Source: Paraburkholderia solitsugae
Lineage (GTDB): Bacteria; Pseudomonadota; Gammaproteobacteria; Burkholderiales; Burkholderiaceae
Direction: 5' to 3'
Assembly (NCBI RefSeq): GCF_013177695.1
Contig: NZ_WOEY01000027.1
Span: forward strand, 1-64,000
Length of the DNA: 64,000 nt
A program made the translations under genes and the position numbers. Position 1 is the first letter of the stretch. The number at the start of each line of letters is the position of its first letter. Below, piece after piece: positions 47,110 through 57,358 of the stretch. The notes under the pieces are model-generated. The model did no database searches. It was not told where the DNA came from and saw only the letters and a program-made list of their open reading frames with translations.

Positions 47110-48630
47110 GTGCAATCAGACTATCTCGCCCATGACGCCATCGGCCTCGCCGAACTGGTTCGAAGCCGCGAAGTAAGTGCGCGCGAGTTGCTGGACATCG
47201 CGATCTCCCGCACCGAGGCCGTCAATCCCGCGATCAACGCGATTGTTCTGAAGGACTACGACGCAGCGCGTCAGCGTGCCTCGCGTGATGATGCGAGCAG
47301 AGCAAATGGCGCGAACCAACCGGATGATGGCAGCACGCAAGCAGCGCTCGCGGGCGTGCCTTATCTGATCAAGGATCTGGGCGCCGCGGTCGCCGGGTTG
47401 CGCATGGCGATGGGCAGCCGCCACTACCGGCACTTCATTCCTACCCAGGACGCACCCGTCGTCGCGCTCGCGAAAGCGGCCGGCCTCAATATCTTCGCCA
47501 AGACCAGCACCTCCGAGCTCGGTCAGATGCCTTATACGGAGCCCGAATTGTTCGGCGCGTGCCGCAATCCGTGGAATCTCGACCACACACCCGGCGGTTC
47601 AAGCGGCGGGGCGGCCGCGGCGGTCGCCGCGGGCATCGTGCCGCTCGCGCATGCGTCGGATGGCGGCGGCTCGATCCGCATTCCCGCGTCATGTTGCGGC
47701 CTGTTCGGCCTCAAGCCTTCCCGCGGACGTGTGCCGCGCGCGACGCCGACCGCCGCGGTCGGTGAGCTCGGCATCGATCACGCGGTATCGCGCAGCGTGC
47801 GCGACAGTGCATTGCTGCTCGACCTGCTGGCAGGCAACGCGGACCGACCGACCGGCGCGCCGGGCACATTCCTCGGCGCAAGCCGCGAGCCCTGCAAGCC
47901 ACTGAACATCGCCTACGTCACCGATTCGATGCTGGCGCCCTCGCTCTCCGCCGACTCGCGCGCCGCACTCGAAGACGCCGCGCAACTCGCCAGTGCGCTA
48001 GGCCATAACATCGAACCCGTTTCGCTCGGCATCGATTTCGCGGCAGTTCGCCACGCGTTCCTGATGCTCTGGTCGGTGACGGCGGAAGAGATGGTGCTGC
48101 ACGCCGATCGCATGACTGGCCGCAAACCGCTGCGCGACGAATTCGAAATCTCGACGTGGGCCATGGCGCATGTCGGCCGCAAACTCGGCGAGCGCGGCCT
48201 GCCAGCCGCGCTCGAAGAACAGCGCCGCATTACCGAACGCCTTACCGATTTGCTGAACCGCTACGACGTGCTCCTGTGCGCGACGCTCGCCGGCGCGCCG
48301 ATCAAGATCGGCGAAATGCACCCCACCTCCGCTGAGCGCATGCAGATGCGCGCCGTCACGGCGATGCCGCTCGAAGCCCTGATGAAGAAACTGCTGACCG
48401 AAGCGTCGAACAAGGCGTTCGCATGGGCGGGGTGCACGGAGCTGTTCAATCTGACCGGACAACCGGCGATGTCGGTGCCGCTTTACTGGAACGCGCGCGG
48501 GCTGCCTATCGGTGCGCAGTTCGCCACGCGTAATGGCGGCGAAGCAACGCTGTTGCGACTAGCCGCGCAACTCGAAGCGGCGCGGCCGTGGTTCGACAAA
48601 CGGCCGCCGTTGATCCCGGCGCGCAGCTAG
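47110..48630 (+). CDS. Amidase signature family enzyme
   Basis: 506 residues from a GTG. The Ser-cisSer-Lys triad is in YLIKDLG (Lys) and [40 protein letters not shown] follows. It resembles fatty-amide or 6-aminohexanoate-type amidases. The substrate is unknown; the neighbouring MHS transporter, convergent, may supply it. Confidence 0.92.
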   Translation: MQSDYLAHDAIGLAELVRSREVSARELLDIAISRTEAVNPAINAIVLKDYDAARQRASRDDASRANGANQPDDGSTQAALAGVPYLIKDLGAAVAGLRMAMGSRHYRHFIPTQDAPVVALAKAAGLNIFAKTSTSELGQMPYTEPELFGACRNPWNLDHTPGGSSGGAAAAVAAGIVPLAHASDGGGSIRIPASCCGLFGLKPSRGRVPRATPTAAVGELGIDHAVSRSVRDSALLLDLLAGNADRPTGAPGTFLGASREPCKPLNIAYVTDSMLAPSLSADSRAALEDAAQLASALGHNIEPVSLGIDFAAVRHAFLMLWSVTAEEMVLHADRMTGRKPLRDEFEISTWAMAHVGRKLGERGLPAALEEQRRITERLTDLLNRYDVLLCATLAGAPIKIGEMHPTSAERMQMRAVTAMPLEALMKKLLTEASNKAFAWAGCTELFNLTGQPAMSVPLYWNARGLPIGAQFATRNGGEATLLRLAAQLEAARPWFDKRPPLIPARS

Positions 48631-48634
48631 ACGC

Positions 48635-49927
48635 TCAAGCCGGCTTGCGCTGCGCATCGAGATCCGCATGGCGCTTGCCGGGGATGCAGGCCACCGCAAC
48701 GATCGACAGTGCCAGTCCGCCCATCACGTAGTAAGTCGGCGCAAGCGGCGAACCTGTGGTGTTGATAAGCCACGTCACGACGAAAGGCCCGAAGCCGCCG
48801 AACAGCATCACCGCGACGTTGTACGCGAGCGATAAACCAATCGAGCGCACGTTCGCCGGGAATAGTTCGGCAATCAGCGCGCCGAACGGTCCGTAATAGC
48901 CAGACAGCGTAATCGACAGAAGCGCCTGCACGAGAATCAGTTTCGATACGCTCGGCTCCGCCGCGAGCCATGCGAACAGCGGGTAGATGATCACAAGCGT
49001 CAGGATCAGCGACCACAGCGAAAGCCCCTTGCGTCCGATCCTGTCCGACCATGCGCCCGTCAGCGGCGAAAGCACGGTCAACAACAGATTGCCGACAATC
49101 ACGGCGTAAAAGGATTGCGCATAAGGCAGCTTCAGTTGCTTGACCGCGAAGGTCGGCAGATAGCTGATCAGCACGTAGATCGTGACGGTGAGCGCGATCA
49201 CCGCGCCGAGTCCGCACAGCACGTCGCGGCTATGGCTCGTGAGCACTTCGCCGAGCGTCGCGCGTCGCGCCGTTTTTTGCGCAAGCAGAAAGGCTTCCGA
49301 ATCGGAGAGATGCCGGCGGATATAAAAGCCGACCGGCCCGATGATCAAGCCGAGAATGAACGGTACGCGCCAGCCCCATGACTTCAATGCCTCAGGCGAG
49401 AGGCCGTGCGTGATCAACGCGCCAACCACAGCGCCGAGCAGAAGCGCCGCCGCCTGGCTCGCCATCTGCCAGCTGCCGTAGAAGCCGCGCTTCGAGAACG
49501 GCGCCGCTTCGATCAGCAAAGCAGTGGAGCTGCCGAATTCACCACCGGCGGAAAAGCCCTGCAGCAAACGCCCGAGCACGATCATCAAAGGCGCGCCGAT
49601 GCCGATTGCCGAATAGGGCGGGGCAATCGCCAGCAGCAGAATGCCGAGCGTCATCAGCGCGATGACGAGCGACAGCGCCGCCTTGCGTCCCGCACGATCC
49701 GCGTAAAGTCCGAGTACGATGCCGCCGATCGGCCGCATGACAAATGCGACACCGAAGGTTGCGGTGGTCAGCAGCATCGACGCATAGTCATTGCCTGCCG
49801 GAAAGAACAATTGTGCGATCACCACCGTGAGAAAACCGAACACGGTGAAGTCGTACCATTCGAGCGCATTACCGATCACAGCCGCCACGACTGCGCGCGT
49901 GTTGAGGCTCCTTGACGCTGGTGCCAT
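48635..49927 (-). CDS. MHS-family MFS transporter
   Basis: 430 residues; twelve helices. NALEWYDFTVFGFLTVVIAQ and RPIGGIVLGLYADRAGRKAA are signatures of the metabolite:H+ symporter family (alpha-ketoglutarate, proline, citrate types). The ATG at 49927 is chosen because GGAG lies six bases upstream; an ATG 15 bases earlier lacks it. It ends 4 bases from the amidase stop. Confidence 0.9.
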   Translation of the reverse strand: MAPASRSLNTRAVVAAVIGNALEWYDFTVFGFLTVVIAQLFFPAGNDYASMLLTTATFGVAFVMRPIGGIVLGLYADRAGRKAALSLVIALMTLGILLLAIAPPYSAIGIGAPLMIVLGRLLQGFSAGGEFGSSTALLIEAAPFSKRGFYGSWQMASQAAALLLGAVVGALITHGLSPEALKSWGWRVPFILGLIIGPVGFYIRRHLSDSEAFLLAQKTARRATLGEVLTSHSRDVLCGLGAVIALTVTIYVLISYLPTFAVKQLKLPYAQSFYAVIVGNLLLTVLSPLTGAWSDRIGRKGLSLWSLILTLVIIYPLFAWLAAEPSVSKLILVQALLSITLSGYYGPFGALIAELFPANVRSIGLSLAYNVAVMLFGGFGPFVVTWLINTTGSPLAPTYYVMGGLALSIVAVACIPGKRHADLDAQRKPA

Positions 49928-50189
49928 TCGAGTCTCCAGCATGCGAAAAATGTCGCGTGGTACGGCGTCTCAGCGTAGATGTGCGCAAGCGCCTCAGGGT
50001 GACTGAGAAAAAACAGCGCCGGCCGCAGCAATCGGATGGAGTGTAAAGAGCGCGCAAGCTGTTTTCAAGCGACAAAAAGGCGTCTGTCGCGCAGGGCGGC
50101 AGACGCCTCGATGATCGGACCGCAGTCCGGCGCCGCGATGTTGCGGCGCATTTTCCGCGCCACTGAGCGTGTGCGCGGCTGGAACGTAA

Positions 50190-50501
50190 TCAGGCCTTCT
50201 TGTTATATGCGCTGCACCAACCCTTGCCCGAGACCTGCTTGCCCGGGAACATCGGGCAACCGGCGTAGGCGTCGGTCGGCTTGCCTTGATAGAAGCTGCA
50301 GTTGCCGCAGTCCTCGCCCGCCGCATATTTTGCGTACTTGGCCTTGTCGACTTTGGTCGCGTCGGCCTTGTAGCCGAGCGCTTGAGCGGTCGGATCGGTC
50401 TCGGCGACCTTCGGTGTGTCGGCGAAAGCCTGGCGCGACAGAGCAAAGGTGGATGCCACACCAATGCTGGTGATCAAAAACGTACGACGGGAAGATTTCA
50501 T
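50190..50501 (-). CDS. High-potential iron-sulfur protein (HiPIP)
   Basis: 103 residues. Twin-arginine signal MKSSRRTFLITSIGVASTFA, then four cysteines in CGNCSFYQG, GCPMFPG and GWCSAY that hold a 4Fe-4S cluster. It is a periplasmic electron carrier; the Tat signal fits export of a folded cofactor protein. Confidence 0.93.
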   Translation of the reverse strand: MKSSRRTFLITSIGVASTFALSRQAFADTPKVAETDPTAQALGYKADATKVDKAKYAKYAAGEDCGNCSFYQGKPTDAYAGCPMFPGKQVSGKGWCSAYNKKA

Positions 50502-50700
50502 GGGGACTCACTCCATTTATATTGAACTGATCGCCGTTCTCGTGACAGCGGTCCCCAAGGATAGCAACGAAGCCGCCGCGCGTGATGGCTCAAATGATAG
50601 AGATAAGCGAATTGGTACGACGCCGCGCCCGAATATCGAGCGCGGCATGCCGGTTGATCGCGTGGCGTAAGAGCCCGGGTGAAAACCCGGGGTGCGACGA

Positions 50701-51807
50701 TTAGGCGCGCCCGCTCAGTTCGCAGACGCGCTGCGCGATCGCCAGCGAAGCCGTCAATCCCGGCGACTCGATACCGAACAGATTGACGAGCCCGCGCACG
50801 CCATGCGCGGCCGGCCCCTGGATCACGAAGTCGGCGGCGGGCTCGCCTGGACCTGAAAGCTTCGGACGAATCCCCGCATAAGCGGGCTGCAGCGCATCGT
50901 CGGGAAGCGCGGGCCAGTACGCGCGAATCGCCGCGTAAAAGGAATCCGCACGACGCGGATCGACGTCGTAATTGATCACATCGACCCATTCGACGTCGGG
51001 ACCGAACCGCGCCTGGCCACCGAGATCGATCGTCAGATGCACGCCTAGACCGGCTTCGTTCGGCATCGGATAGATCAGGCGGCTGAACGGCGCCCGCCCC
51101 GAGATGCTGAAGTAGTTGCCGCGTGCGAGGTAGAGTGGCGGCACATGGCGCGCGTCGAGGCCGCGAATCTTGCGCGCCAGCGCGTTCGCCTGCAAGCCGG
51201 CGCTGTTGATCACACAGGCGGCGCTGATCGTGGTCGGCACGCTGCCACCCACATTGATGACGAAGCGGCCGTTGCTCGCCTCGATCGCCTTGACCGGCGC
51301 ATGGAATGCACACACCGCGCCGTCGCGCTCGGCGTCGCCCTGAATCGCCAGCATCAACTGGTGACTATCGACGATGCCAGTCTGCGGCGAGAACACGGCC
51401 TCCACACATTCGAGCGAGGGCTCGAGCGCTTGCGCCTGGTCGCCGTTGATCCGCATCAGGTCGAGTACGCCGTTCTCACGGCCCTTCGCCATGATGCTTT
51501 CGAGCTGAGGAATCTGATTGCGCGAGGTGGCGACCAGCAGTTTGCCGCAGCGCGAATGCGGCACGTTGTGCTCGACGCAGTAGTCGTAGAGCATCTCGCG
51601 GCCGCGCACACAGAGCGCCGCTTTCAGCGAGCCGCGCGGATAGTAGATCCCCGCGTGAATCACCTCGCTATTGCGCGAGCTGGTGCCCACGCCAATCGCT
51701 TCGGCTGCTTCCAGCACAATCACCTCGCGCCCGCGCGCCGCCAGTGCCCGCGCCACCGCGAGACCGATCACGCCTGCGCCGATCACTACACATTCGATTT
51801 GATCCAT
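50701..51807 (-). CDS. FAD-dependent oxidoreductase, L-2-hydroxyglutarate dehydrogenase-like
   Basis: 368 residues. The FAD site [20 protein letters not shown] is followed by [20 protein letters not shown] and [18 protein letters not shown], the DAO/LhgO pattern. It probably oxidises L-2-hydroxyglutarate or a related 2-hydroxy acid to the keto acid and passes electrons to quinone. Confidence 0.9.
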   Translation of the reverse strand: MDQIECVVIGAGVIGLAVARALAARGREVIVLEAAEAIGVGTSSRNSEVIHAGIYYPRGSLKAALCVRGREMLYDYCVEHNVPHSRCGKLLVATSRNQIPQLESIMAKGRENGVLDLMRINGDQAQALEPSLECVEAVFSPQTGIVDSHQLMLAIQGDAERDGAVCAFHAPVKAIEASNGRFVINVGGSVPTTISAACVINSAGLQANALARKIRGLDARHVPPLYLARGNYFSISGRAPFSRLIYPMPNEAGLGVHLTIDLGGQARFGPDVEWVDVINYDVDPRRADSFYAAIRAYWPALPDDALQPAYAGIRPKLSGPGEPAADFVIQGPAAHGVRGLVNLFGIESPGLTASLAIAQRVCELSGRA

Positions 51808-52242
51808 GTCCCTTGACGCGGCTGACTTCGCCGCGCACTGCCTCGTTCACCCGATAACCATAAAGACAGGGTGCGGCTATCGAGGACCGCACACCGCTCG
51901 CTGTCGAACGTACCTGGCCTGACGCAACCGCTTTGCAAAATTGTACGACGCTGCACAGACAGAAATGCCCGCAGTCGGACGACTGCGGGCATTCGGTCTT
52001 GAGTAGGTCTAAAACGTATGGGCCGGACAGGATTAGTGTACGCCGTCGACGGTCGCCACGCTCGGTCTTCGCGGGCACGGCGCGGTCTGGTGCTGTGCGT
52101 GACGTGTGGTGACGTGCAATCGCATCTCATAATTAGCAACAATTGTCGCAGCATTCATCGTGTTTCCTGCGTGGACACCCGATTGGGGACCATAAAAAAG
52201 CCGCCCAAAGGCGGCTTTCAAGCAAAAAGAGGGCAAAAAACC
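51808..52242. other. Intergenic region with two hairpins
   Basis: No gene. AATGCCCGCAGTC-GGAC-GACTGCGGGCATT (51964-51993) is a perfect 13-bp stem without a T-run. It may be part of a leader or an sRNA. The second hairpin is the terminator at 52196-52218. Confidence 0.5.
52196..52218 (-). terminator. Terminator of the MoxR-type gene
   Basis: AAAGCCGCC and GGCGGCTTT pair around CAAA with six Ts on the minus strand, 25 bases past the stop. Confidence 0.8.
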
Positions 52243-53220
52243 TCAAAAACCGATCGGTTTCCGGCGATTTCCGTAGTCCAGACGGATATCGCCGGCTTCG
52301 ATCCGATCCCGTCCGGCGATACGCGCCGCGCCGAAGCCATTCAGAATCGCACGCCGCATTTCACGGGGCGATGCCAGCTTCAGCGCATCGAGCGCGGCGT
52401 CGCCGAGCGTTTCGGGAAAGCGCAGACCCCAGTTATGCGCCGAGCGAATCTCGTCGTAGATCGATTGAGCGATACGGCGTGTGCCGTCACGATCTGGCGG
52501 CGGAATTTCGTACACGTTCATCCGGTTCAGAATCGGCTCCGGGATGGAGCGCTCGTCGTTCGCCGTCGCAATCCAGATCACGTGGCCGGCATTGATCGGA
52601 ATCTCGGCGAATTCGTCGATGAAGGCCTGCGCCGTGTCGTGCTCAAGCAACGCGTAAAGCGCGCCGAGCGGATCGTATTGCGAATCGCCGGTGGCCTTGT
52701 CGATTTCGTCGACGGCGATCACGGGGTTCGCGTAGCTGCCGTTCACGAGCGCATCGAACACCTTGCCCGGCTTCGCGTTCTTCCACTGCGACGAGGCGCC
52801 CGACAGAATCCACCCCGCCGTCAGCGAACTCATCGCCACGTATTGATAGGCGGTACCGAGCAGGCGCGCCAACTGCTTGGCAAAGTGCGTCTTGCCGATA
52901 CCGGGGTCGCCGAGCAGCAGGATCGGCATTAGTTCGAGCCGGTCTTCGGTCTCGAGACACAAGGCGACCTGCTTGCGGATGTCGTCGAGCGGTGCTGAAA
53001 AGTTGGGCAGCGCATCGATCAGATCGTCGATCGAGGGCATCCGGTTCGGCTTGACGCAAAAGCGCAGATTGCCGGTTTTCAGCATCTTTTCGTAAGTGGC
53101 GCGCAGCGCCTCGTTTGCGCCTTCGCTGAGATCGTTCAGCGCGTGCTCGACCTGATCGAGGTCGTACACCCGGCTGAAAGACGCCACGGCAAGTTCCTGT
53201 TTGACCATTGCTGTTGTCAT
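52243..53220 (-). CDS. AAA+ ATPase, MoxR/Lon-type
   Basis: 325 residues. Walker A LLLGDPGIGKTHFAKQLA, Walker B VIAVDEIDKATGD, sensor ATANDERSIPEPILNRM. A helical N-terminal part precedes. No protease or VWA partner is adjacent, so the target is unknown; a chaperone-like role is inferred. Confidence 0.88.
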   Translation of the reverse strand: MTTAMVKQELAVASFSRVYDLDQVEHALNDLSEGANEALRATYEKMLKTGNLRFCVKPNRMPSIDDLIDALPNFSAPLDDIRKQVALCLETEDRLELMPILLLGDPGIGKTHFAKQLARLLGTAYQYVAMSSLTAGWILSGASSQWKNAKPGKVFDALVNGSYANPVIAVDEIDKATGDSQYDPLGALYALLEHDTAQAFIDEFAEIPINAGHVIWIATANDERSIPEPILNRMNVYEIPPPDRDGTRRIAQSIYDEIRSAHNWGLRFPETLGDAALDALKLASPREMRRAILNGFGAARIAGRDRIEAGDIRLDYGNRRKPIGF

Positions 53221-53487
53221 GATTCACCCCGTCTCACTGGCCCTGCTGCTGCGGCGCCTGGTGGGCACCGTTTCAAGTCCAGTGTAGCGAGGCCATATTC
53301 GCGTGCAAGCCAGCAGTCGTGCGGCTCTGCTGCTAACAACGGCTTGTTTTCAGCAACGCCCGCCCCATCTGAAATACAGAGTTGCTGAACCCGGCCCGGG
53401 TTGAAATGTCAGAAAAGCGTTCCGCCCATCAGGCGTAAGATGGCCTTCTGACTACCCTGCCGGACGCAGTGACCGGAAAATCCTTCT

Positions 53488-53991
53488 ATGTGGAAAACCA
53501 GTATCGCGGCCGTGCTGGCCGCCGCGCTGTTCGGCACTTCGCTGCTTGCGAACGCGCAAGGGTCGACCCAGCAGGTCGTGCAATGGCAGTTGCAGGTCGT
53601 GCGCGACGGCCAGCAGATCGACTCCTTCGACGGCACCACCACCGTCGGCCAGGCGCGCACCGACACGCATCACAAGATGGTGCAGCATAACGTCGGCTGT
53701 AAAGACCAGCCCGGCGGCAGCATCGATCTGGCGCGCACGTTGACGATCTCGCCGCTGCAGGCGGATGCGAATTCGGTCACGCTGTCGATCGAAGCCCAGG
53801 AAACATTCGAGGAAGATACCGCGCAGCAAACCGATACCGGCTGCAAGCTGCCGCCGCAACCGCGTCAGGTGAGCGCGAGCCATCCCGGCCTGAAAGTGCC
53901 GGCCGGCCAGTGGACCAGTTGGACGATCGTCGACAAGGATCCGAACCTGGTCTATCGGGTGCGAGCGAGTCTTGCGAATAGCCCGAGCTAA
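53488..53991 (+). CDS. Exported protein of unknown function
   Basis: 167 residues. Signal peptide MWKTSIAAVLAAALFGTSLL to ANA, then a beta-rich part (VVQWQLQVVRDGQQIDSFDG, TTTVGQARTDTHH) with two cysteines that may pair. No family named. The next gene starts 82 bases after its stop. Confidence 0.75.
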   Translation: MWKTSIAAVLAAALFGTSLLANAQGSTQQVVQWQLQVVRDGQQIDSFDGTTTVGQARTDTHHKMVQHNVGCKDQPGGSIDLARTLTISPLQADANSVTLSIEAQETFEEDTAQQTDTGCKLPPQPRQVSASHPGLKVPAGQWTSWTIVDKDPNLVYRVRASLANSPS

Positions 53992-54073
53992 GGCACACCC
54001 GCGCGAATTGTTGCGAACTGCGCGAACTCAAGCGAATAACCGAAGCCTCAACAGAACACGTGGACAACGCGGT

Positions 54074-54871
54074 ATGCGAAACCCAGAAGAATTGATCCGC
54101 GAGAGCGTCGCGCCCAAGGATTTCACTGCGGTGAGCTGGAATCTGCACAAAGGCCGCACACCGCTCGGTTTTCAGGCGTGGCAGGCGATGCAGCGCTGGG
54201 TTCAGTCGACCCATGCGGACGCGTATTTTTTACAGGAAGCGATGGCGCGGCGCATGCCCTCGCCAATCCTGGCAAGTAGTTTCGGCTCGCCGCTCGCCGA
54301 TCCGTTGAGCGATGTCTGGCACTGCCAGGCCACCGAAATCGCACGCGCGGCCGAACTCGAAATCGCGCTGGGGCCGAACGTGTTCAAGCCGTCGTGGCGG
54401 CATGGCAATGCGATTTTGTCGCCGCATCCACTCGATCTTGGCGGGCGCTGGGATATCTCAGCGCATCGCTTCGAAAAGCGCGGGTTGCTGGTGGCGCGAG
54501 CCACCTTTGGCGGTCATTCGGTCACGTTGCTGTGCGCGCATCTCGCGCTCACGCGCTCGGCACGCTTGCGGCAGATGAACTGGATCGCACACTGGATCGC
54601 GAAGGAAGCACCGGAAGGTCCGCTGGTGCTGGCAGGCGACTTCAACGACTGGCGCAACGACTCGGTGCCGCTCTTCGCCGAACACGGCTTGCAGGAAGTG
54701 GCGACGCTGCTCGGCGAATCGGGCCGCACGTTCCCCGCCTTCTCGCCGGCGCTCGCACTCGACAAGATGTTCATACGCGGCATGCAGCCGATCGAATGGA
54801 TCCAGCCGACGCAGGAAACTGCGTGGCTGTCAGATCACTTGCCGTATATTGCGCGGTTGCGAGTGGATTGA
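54074..54871 (+). CDS. Endonuclease/exonuclease/phosphatase family protein
   Basis: 265 residues. The fold is shown by VSWNLHKGRTPLGFQAWQ, YFLQEAMARR (Glu), LVLAGDFNDWRND (Asp/Asn) and WLSDHLPYIARL (Asp-His). It is metal-dependent, cutting phosphodiester bonds in DNA or lipids. It has no signal peptide. The start at 54074 fits the fold though its ribosome site is weak. Confidence 0.9.
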   Translation: MRNPEELIRESVAPKDFTAVSWNLHKGRTPLGFQAWQAMQRWVQSTHADAYFLQEAMARRMPSPILASSFGSPLADPLSDVWHCQATEIARAAELEIALGPNVFKPSWRHGNAILSPHPLDLGGRWDISAHRFEKRGLLVARATFGGHSVTLLCAHLALTRSARLRQMNWIAHWIAKEAPEGPLVLAGDFNDWRNDSVPLFAEHGLQEVATLLGESGRTFPAFSPALALDKMFIRGMQPIEWIQPTQETAWLSDHLPYIARLRVD

Positions 54872-54872
54872 A

Positions 54873-55853
54873 CTAGCCTCTTCGAGGCGTCCATTCCAGC
54901 GTCGCGGCGATCTCCTCGCCCGGCTGCAGCACGCAGCCGCCCACCTGCTCCTGTATGCCCGCCGCGTTGAAGCAATCGGTGGTGTTCGTCACCGGTTCCA
55001 CACACAGTTGCGCGTCGTTGGCAGGCGCGAATACCACCATATGATCGAAGGGCGCATCGGCGGTCATCGTCAGTTGGCGGTGTTCGTCGGGCCATGCAAT
55101 CGTCGCCTCGCGCGACCAGTTAGCGAAGTTGTTGTCGAGCGCGAACGCGTCCGGCGCCAGGCCGTCGCGCAGCGCATCGATCGCGGGGTGTGGGCCGAGA
55201 TGTGTGGGCAGCACGTCGGCATCGGCATGCCACATAGCTTGCACGTGTGCGTAGACGCGGGTCTGCGCGGTGCGCGGATAGTACGGGTGATGCCCCATAC
55301 CGAAGGGCATCGGCCGGTCGCCGAGGTTCTGGGCAGACAACGTGATGCGCAGCGCGTCGACGATCAACTCGATGCGTTGCTGCGCGCGATAGCGAAACGG
55401 CCAGTCGCCGGGCTGCTGCGAATCCGGTTCGTGTTCGAAGTGCAAATCCACTGAGCTTTCCGTGCGCGTCCCCACCTTCCAGGGATGCCGCCACGCATTG
55501 CCGTGCAGCGCGTGCGCAAAACGCAAATCATTGCCGCTCAGATCAACGATGCCGCCCTCGAACTGAAAGCGCGCGTCGCGAATCCGGTTGCAGTAGGGAA
55601 AAAGCGGGAAGCTCGCCATGCGCAACGGATCGCGTTCATCGAACGCCGCTTGCGTGGCCGGCCGCAGCCAATGCAGCGGGCCTTCCGGCGTCGACTCGTA
55701 ATAAGCCGCCAGCGCGCCGCCGACTTCAGGCGCGATCACCACGCGCATGGCGCCGGCCACCAGCGTGACAAGCGCCTGTGCGATCACGGGGTCGTCGAGC
55801 CACGTGAGCTCGGTTGCGAACGGACGGATCGGACTCAAGGAAACGTCGCGCAT
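54873..55853 (-). CDS. Aldose 1-epimerase family protein
   Basis: 326 residues. APEVGGALAAYYESTPEGPL, HALHGNAWRHPW and GMGHHPYYPR are galactose-mutarotase motifs, with PVTNTTDCFN near the end. It interconverts sugar anomers, fitting the sugar importer to its right. It is divergent from the LacI gene. The ATG at 55853 is chosen by family alignment; the frame is open further upstream. Confidence 0.88.
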   Translation of the reverse strand: MRDVSLSPIRPFATELTWLDDPVIAQALVTLVAGAMRVVIAPEVGGALAAYYESTPEGPLHWLRPATQAAFDERDPLRMASFPLFPYCNRIRDARFQFEGGIVDLSGNDLRFAHALHGNAWRHPWKVGTRTESSVDLHFEHEPDSQQPGDWPFRYRAQQRIELIVDALRITLSAQNLGDRPMPFGMGHHPYYPRTAQTRVYAHVQAMWHADADVLPTHLGPHPAIDALRDGLAPDAFALDNNFANWSREATIAWPDEHRQLTMTADAPFDHMVVFAPANDAQLCVEPVTNTTDCFNAAGIQEQVGGCVLQPGEEIAATLEWTPRRG

Positions 55854-55994
55854 GGTCAGAAAAGGCGGGGGCTCAGGCGGATGGCGGCATGAACGCGCAT
55901 CGATGTCTCCTATGACGTGCCGCGCACAGCGCGCGGTCGGCGAACCGTCAGGGTCCGCGCGACCGAGAATCGCACGCCAAAGCAGATCGGTCAA

Positions 55995-56097
55995 TATTAT
56001 TAGTAATAAATTGCTCATAACGAGACTGTAAACGCGTTACCTAAACTCCCAAAATGACGGGTTAGCGCGCGTTGCCGCACGCATATTATTAGTGGTA
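55995..56097. promoter_or_regulatory. Two TATTATTAGT boxes between galM-like and lacI-like genes
   Basis: TATTATTAGTAATA (55995-56008, palindromic) and TATTATTAGTGGTA (56084-56097) lie between the divergent genes and recur at 57230. They are candidate operators of the LacI regulator. Confidence 0.6.
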
Positions 56098-56162
56098 CCG
56101 TCAGCACCACAAATGCCACCGGCATGCCCCTGCTTTCGCGCCGCTGCAACGCGGCCCGCACA

Positions 56163-57245
56163 ATGAAAAAATCGACTCAACGCCGTCCGACCATGACCGA
56201 CATCGCCAAGCTCACCGGTGTGTCGCAATCCACTGTCTCGCTCGTCCTGAACAACGCGACCGGCGCAAAATTCTCCGAGACCACCCGCAACAAGGTGCTG
56301 AAGACCGCGAACGACCTCGGCTACCGGCTTTCGCCGCGCGAACCCGTATCGGTTTCGGATGACGAACGCAATCTGATCGTCTATCTGGCCGACGAGATTT
56401 CCACCAGTCCGCACCCGGTCGTCAACGTCGATGGTGCGCGCGACGCGGCCTACGCAAGCGGCAAGATGCTCGCCGTCTACTCAACGCACGGCAACGCCGA
56501 CATCGAAAAGCAGGTGCTCGACGCCACGCTGTCGAACCCGCATGTATTCGGCGTGATCTATGCGACCGTCTACACCCGCAAGGTCACCCTGCCGGCCGCG
56601 CTGGCGAAGGTGCCCACCGTGCTGCTGAACTGCTACACGAGCGAAGGCGGGCAGTCTTCGGTGGTGCCGGCGGAAGTCGCGGGCGGCCATCTGGCGACCG
56701 ACTACCTGCTGCGCTCCGGCCATCGGCGGATCGGCTATATCAACGGCGAGCCGTGGCAGGACGCCTCGAAAGACCGTCTCAAAGGCTATCGCACCGCGCT
56801 CGCCACCGCCGACCTGCCGTACGCGCCGGAACTGGTGCGCGACGGCGACTGGAGCTCGGGGGTCGGCTTCGAAATGACGCTGTCCCTGATGCGCGAGCCC
56901 CATCCGCCGACCGCCATTTTCTGCGCCAACGACCTGGCCGCGCTGGGCGCGATCGAGGCGCTGAAGCAACTCGGCCTGCGCGTGCCCGAAGACGTTTCCG
57001 TGCTTGGCTACGACGACCAGGAAATTGCCCGCCACACGCATCCGCCCCTGTCGACGGTGGTGCTGCCGAACTACGAACTGGGGCGCTGGGCCGTCGAAAC
57101 CTTGCTGCAGGAAGAGCACAACCGCGCGGCCGGCGCACCGGTGCGTCATCGCCTCGTGAAGCTCGACGGACCGCTCGTCGAACGCGGCTCGGTGAGGGTA
57201 ATTACCGAGGCAGAAAAGCCAATAATTAATATTATTAGTGATTGA
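56163..57245 (+). CDS. LacI family regulator of the sugar importer
   Basis: 360 residues. The helix-turn-helix MTDIAKLTGVSQSTVSLVLN sits at about residues 11-30, followed by the hinge and a periplasmic-binding-type sensor domain (GHLATDYLLRSGHRRIGYIN and TAIFCANDLAALGAIEALKQ). It probably represses the ytfQ-type operon and the epimerase until its sugar binds. Its last codons contain the third TATTATTAGT box. Confidence 0.92.
   Translation: MKKSTQRRPTMTDIAKLTGVSQSTVSLVLNNATGAKFSETTRNKVLKTANDLGYRLSPREPVSVSDDERNLIVYLADEISTSPHPVVNVDGARDAAYASGKMLAVYSTHGNADIEKQVLDATLSNPHVFGVIYATVYTRKVTLPAALAKVPTVLLNCYTSEGGQSSVVPAEVAGGHLATDYLLRSGHRRIGYINGEPWQDASKDRLKGYRTALATADLPYAPELVRDGDWSSGVGFEMTLSLMREPHPPTAIFCANDLAALGAIEALKQLGLRVPEDVSVLGYDDQEIARHTHPPLSTVVLPNYELGRWAVETLLQEEHNRAAGAPVRHRLVKLDGPLVERGSVRVITEAEKPIINIISD
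57230..57243. promoter_or_regulatory. Third TATTATTAGT box, upstream of the importer operon
   Basis: TATTATTAGTGATT overlaps the 3' end of the lacI gene, 116 bases before the ytfQ-like start, and matches the boxes at 55995 and 56084. Confidence 0.55.
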
Positions 57246-57358
57246 CCGATAATAATTCCCGGTGGAATAATCGGCACGTCCGGTCAGGGTGAAAGCGCTC
57301 GACCGACAGGAGAAACACTAAAAAGCAAATACACCTCACCAGGTACTGGAGGAAGACA

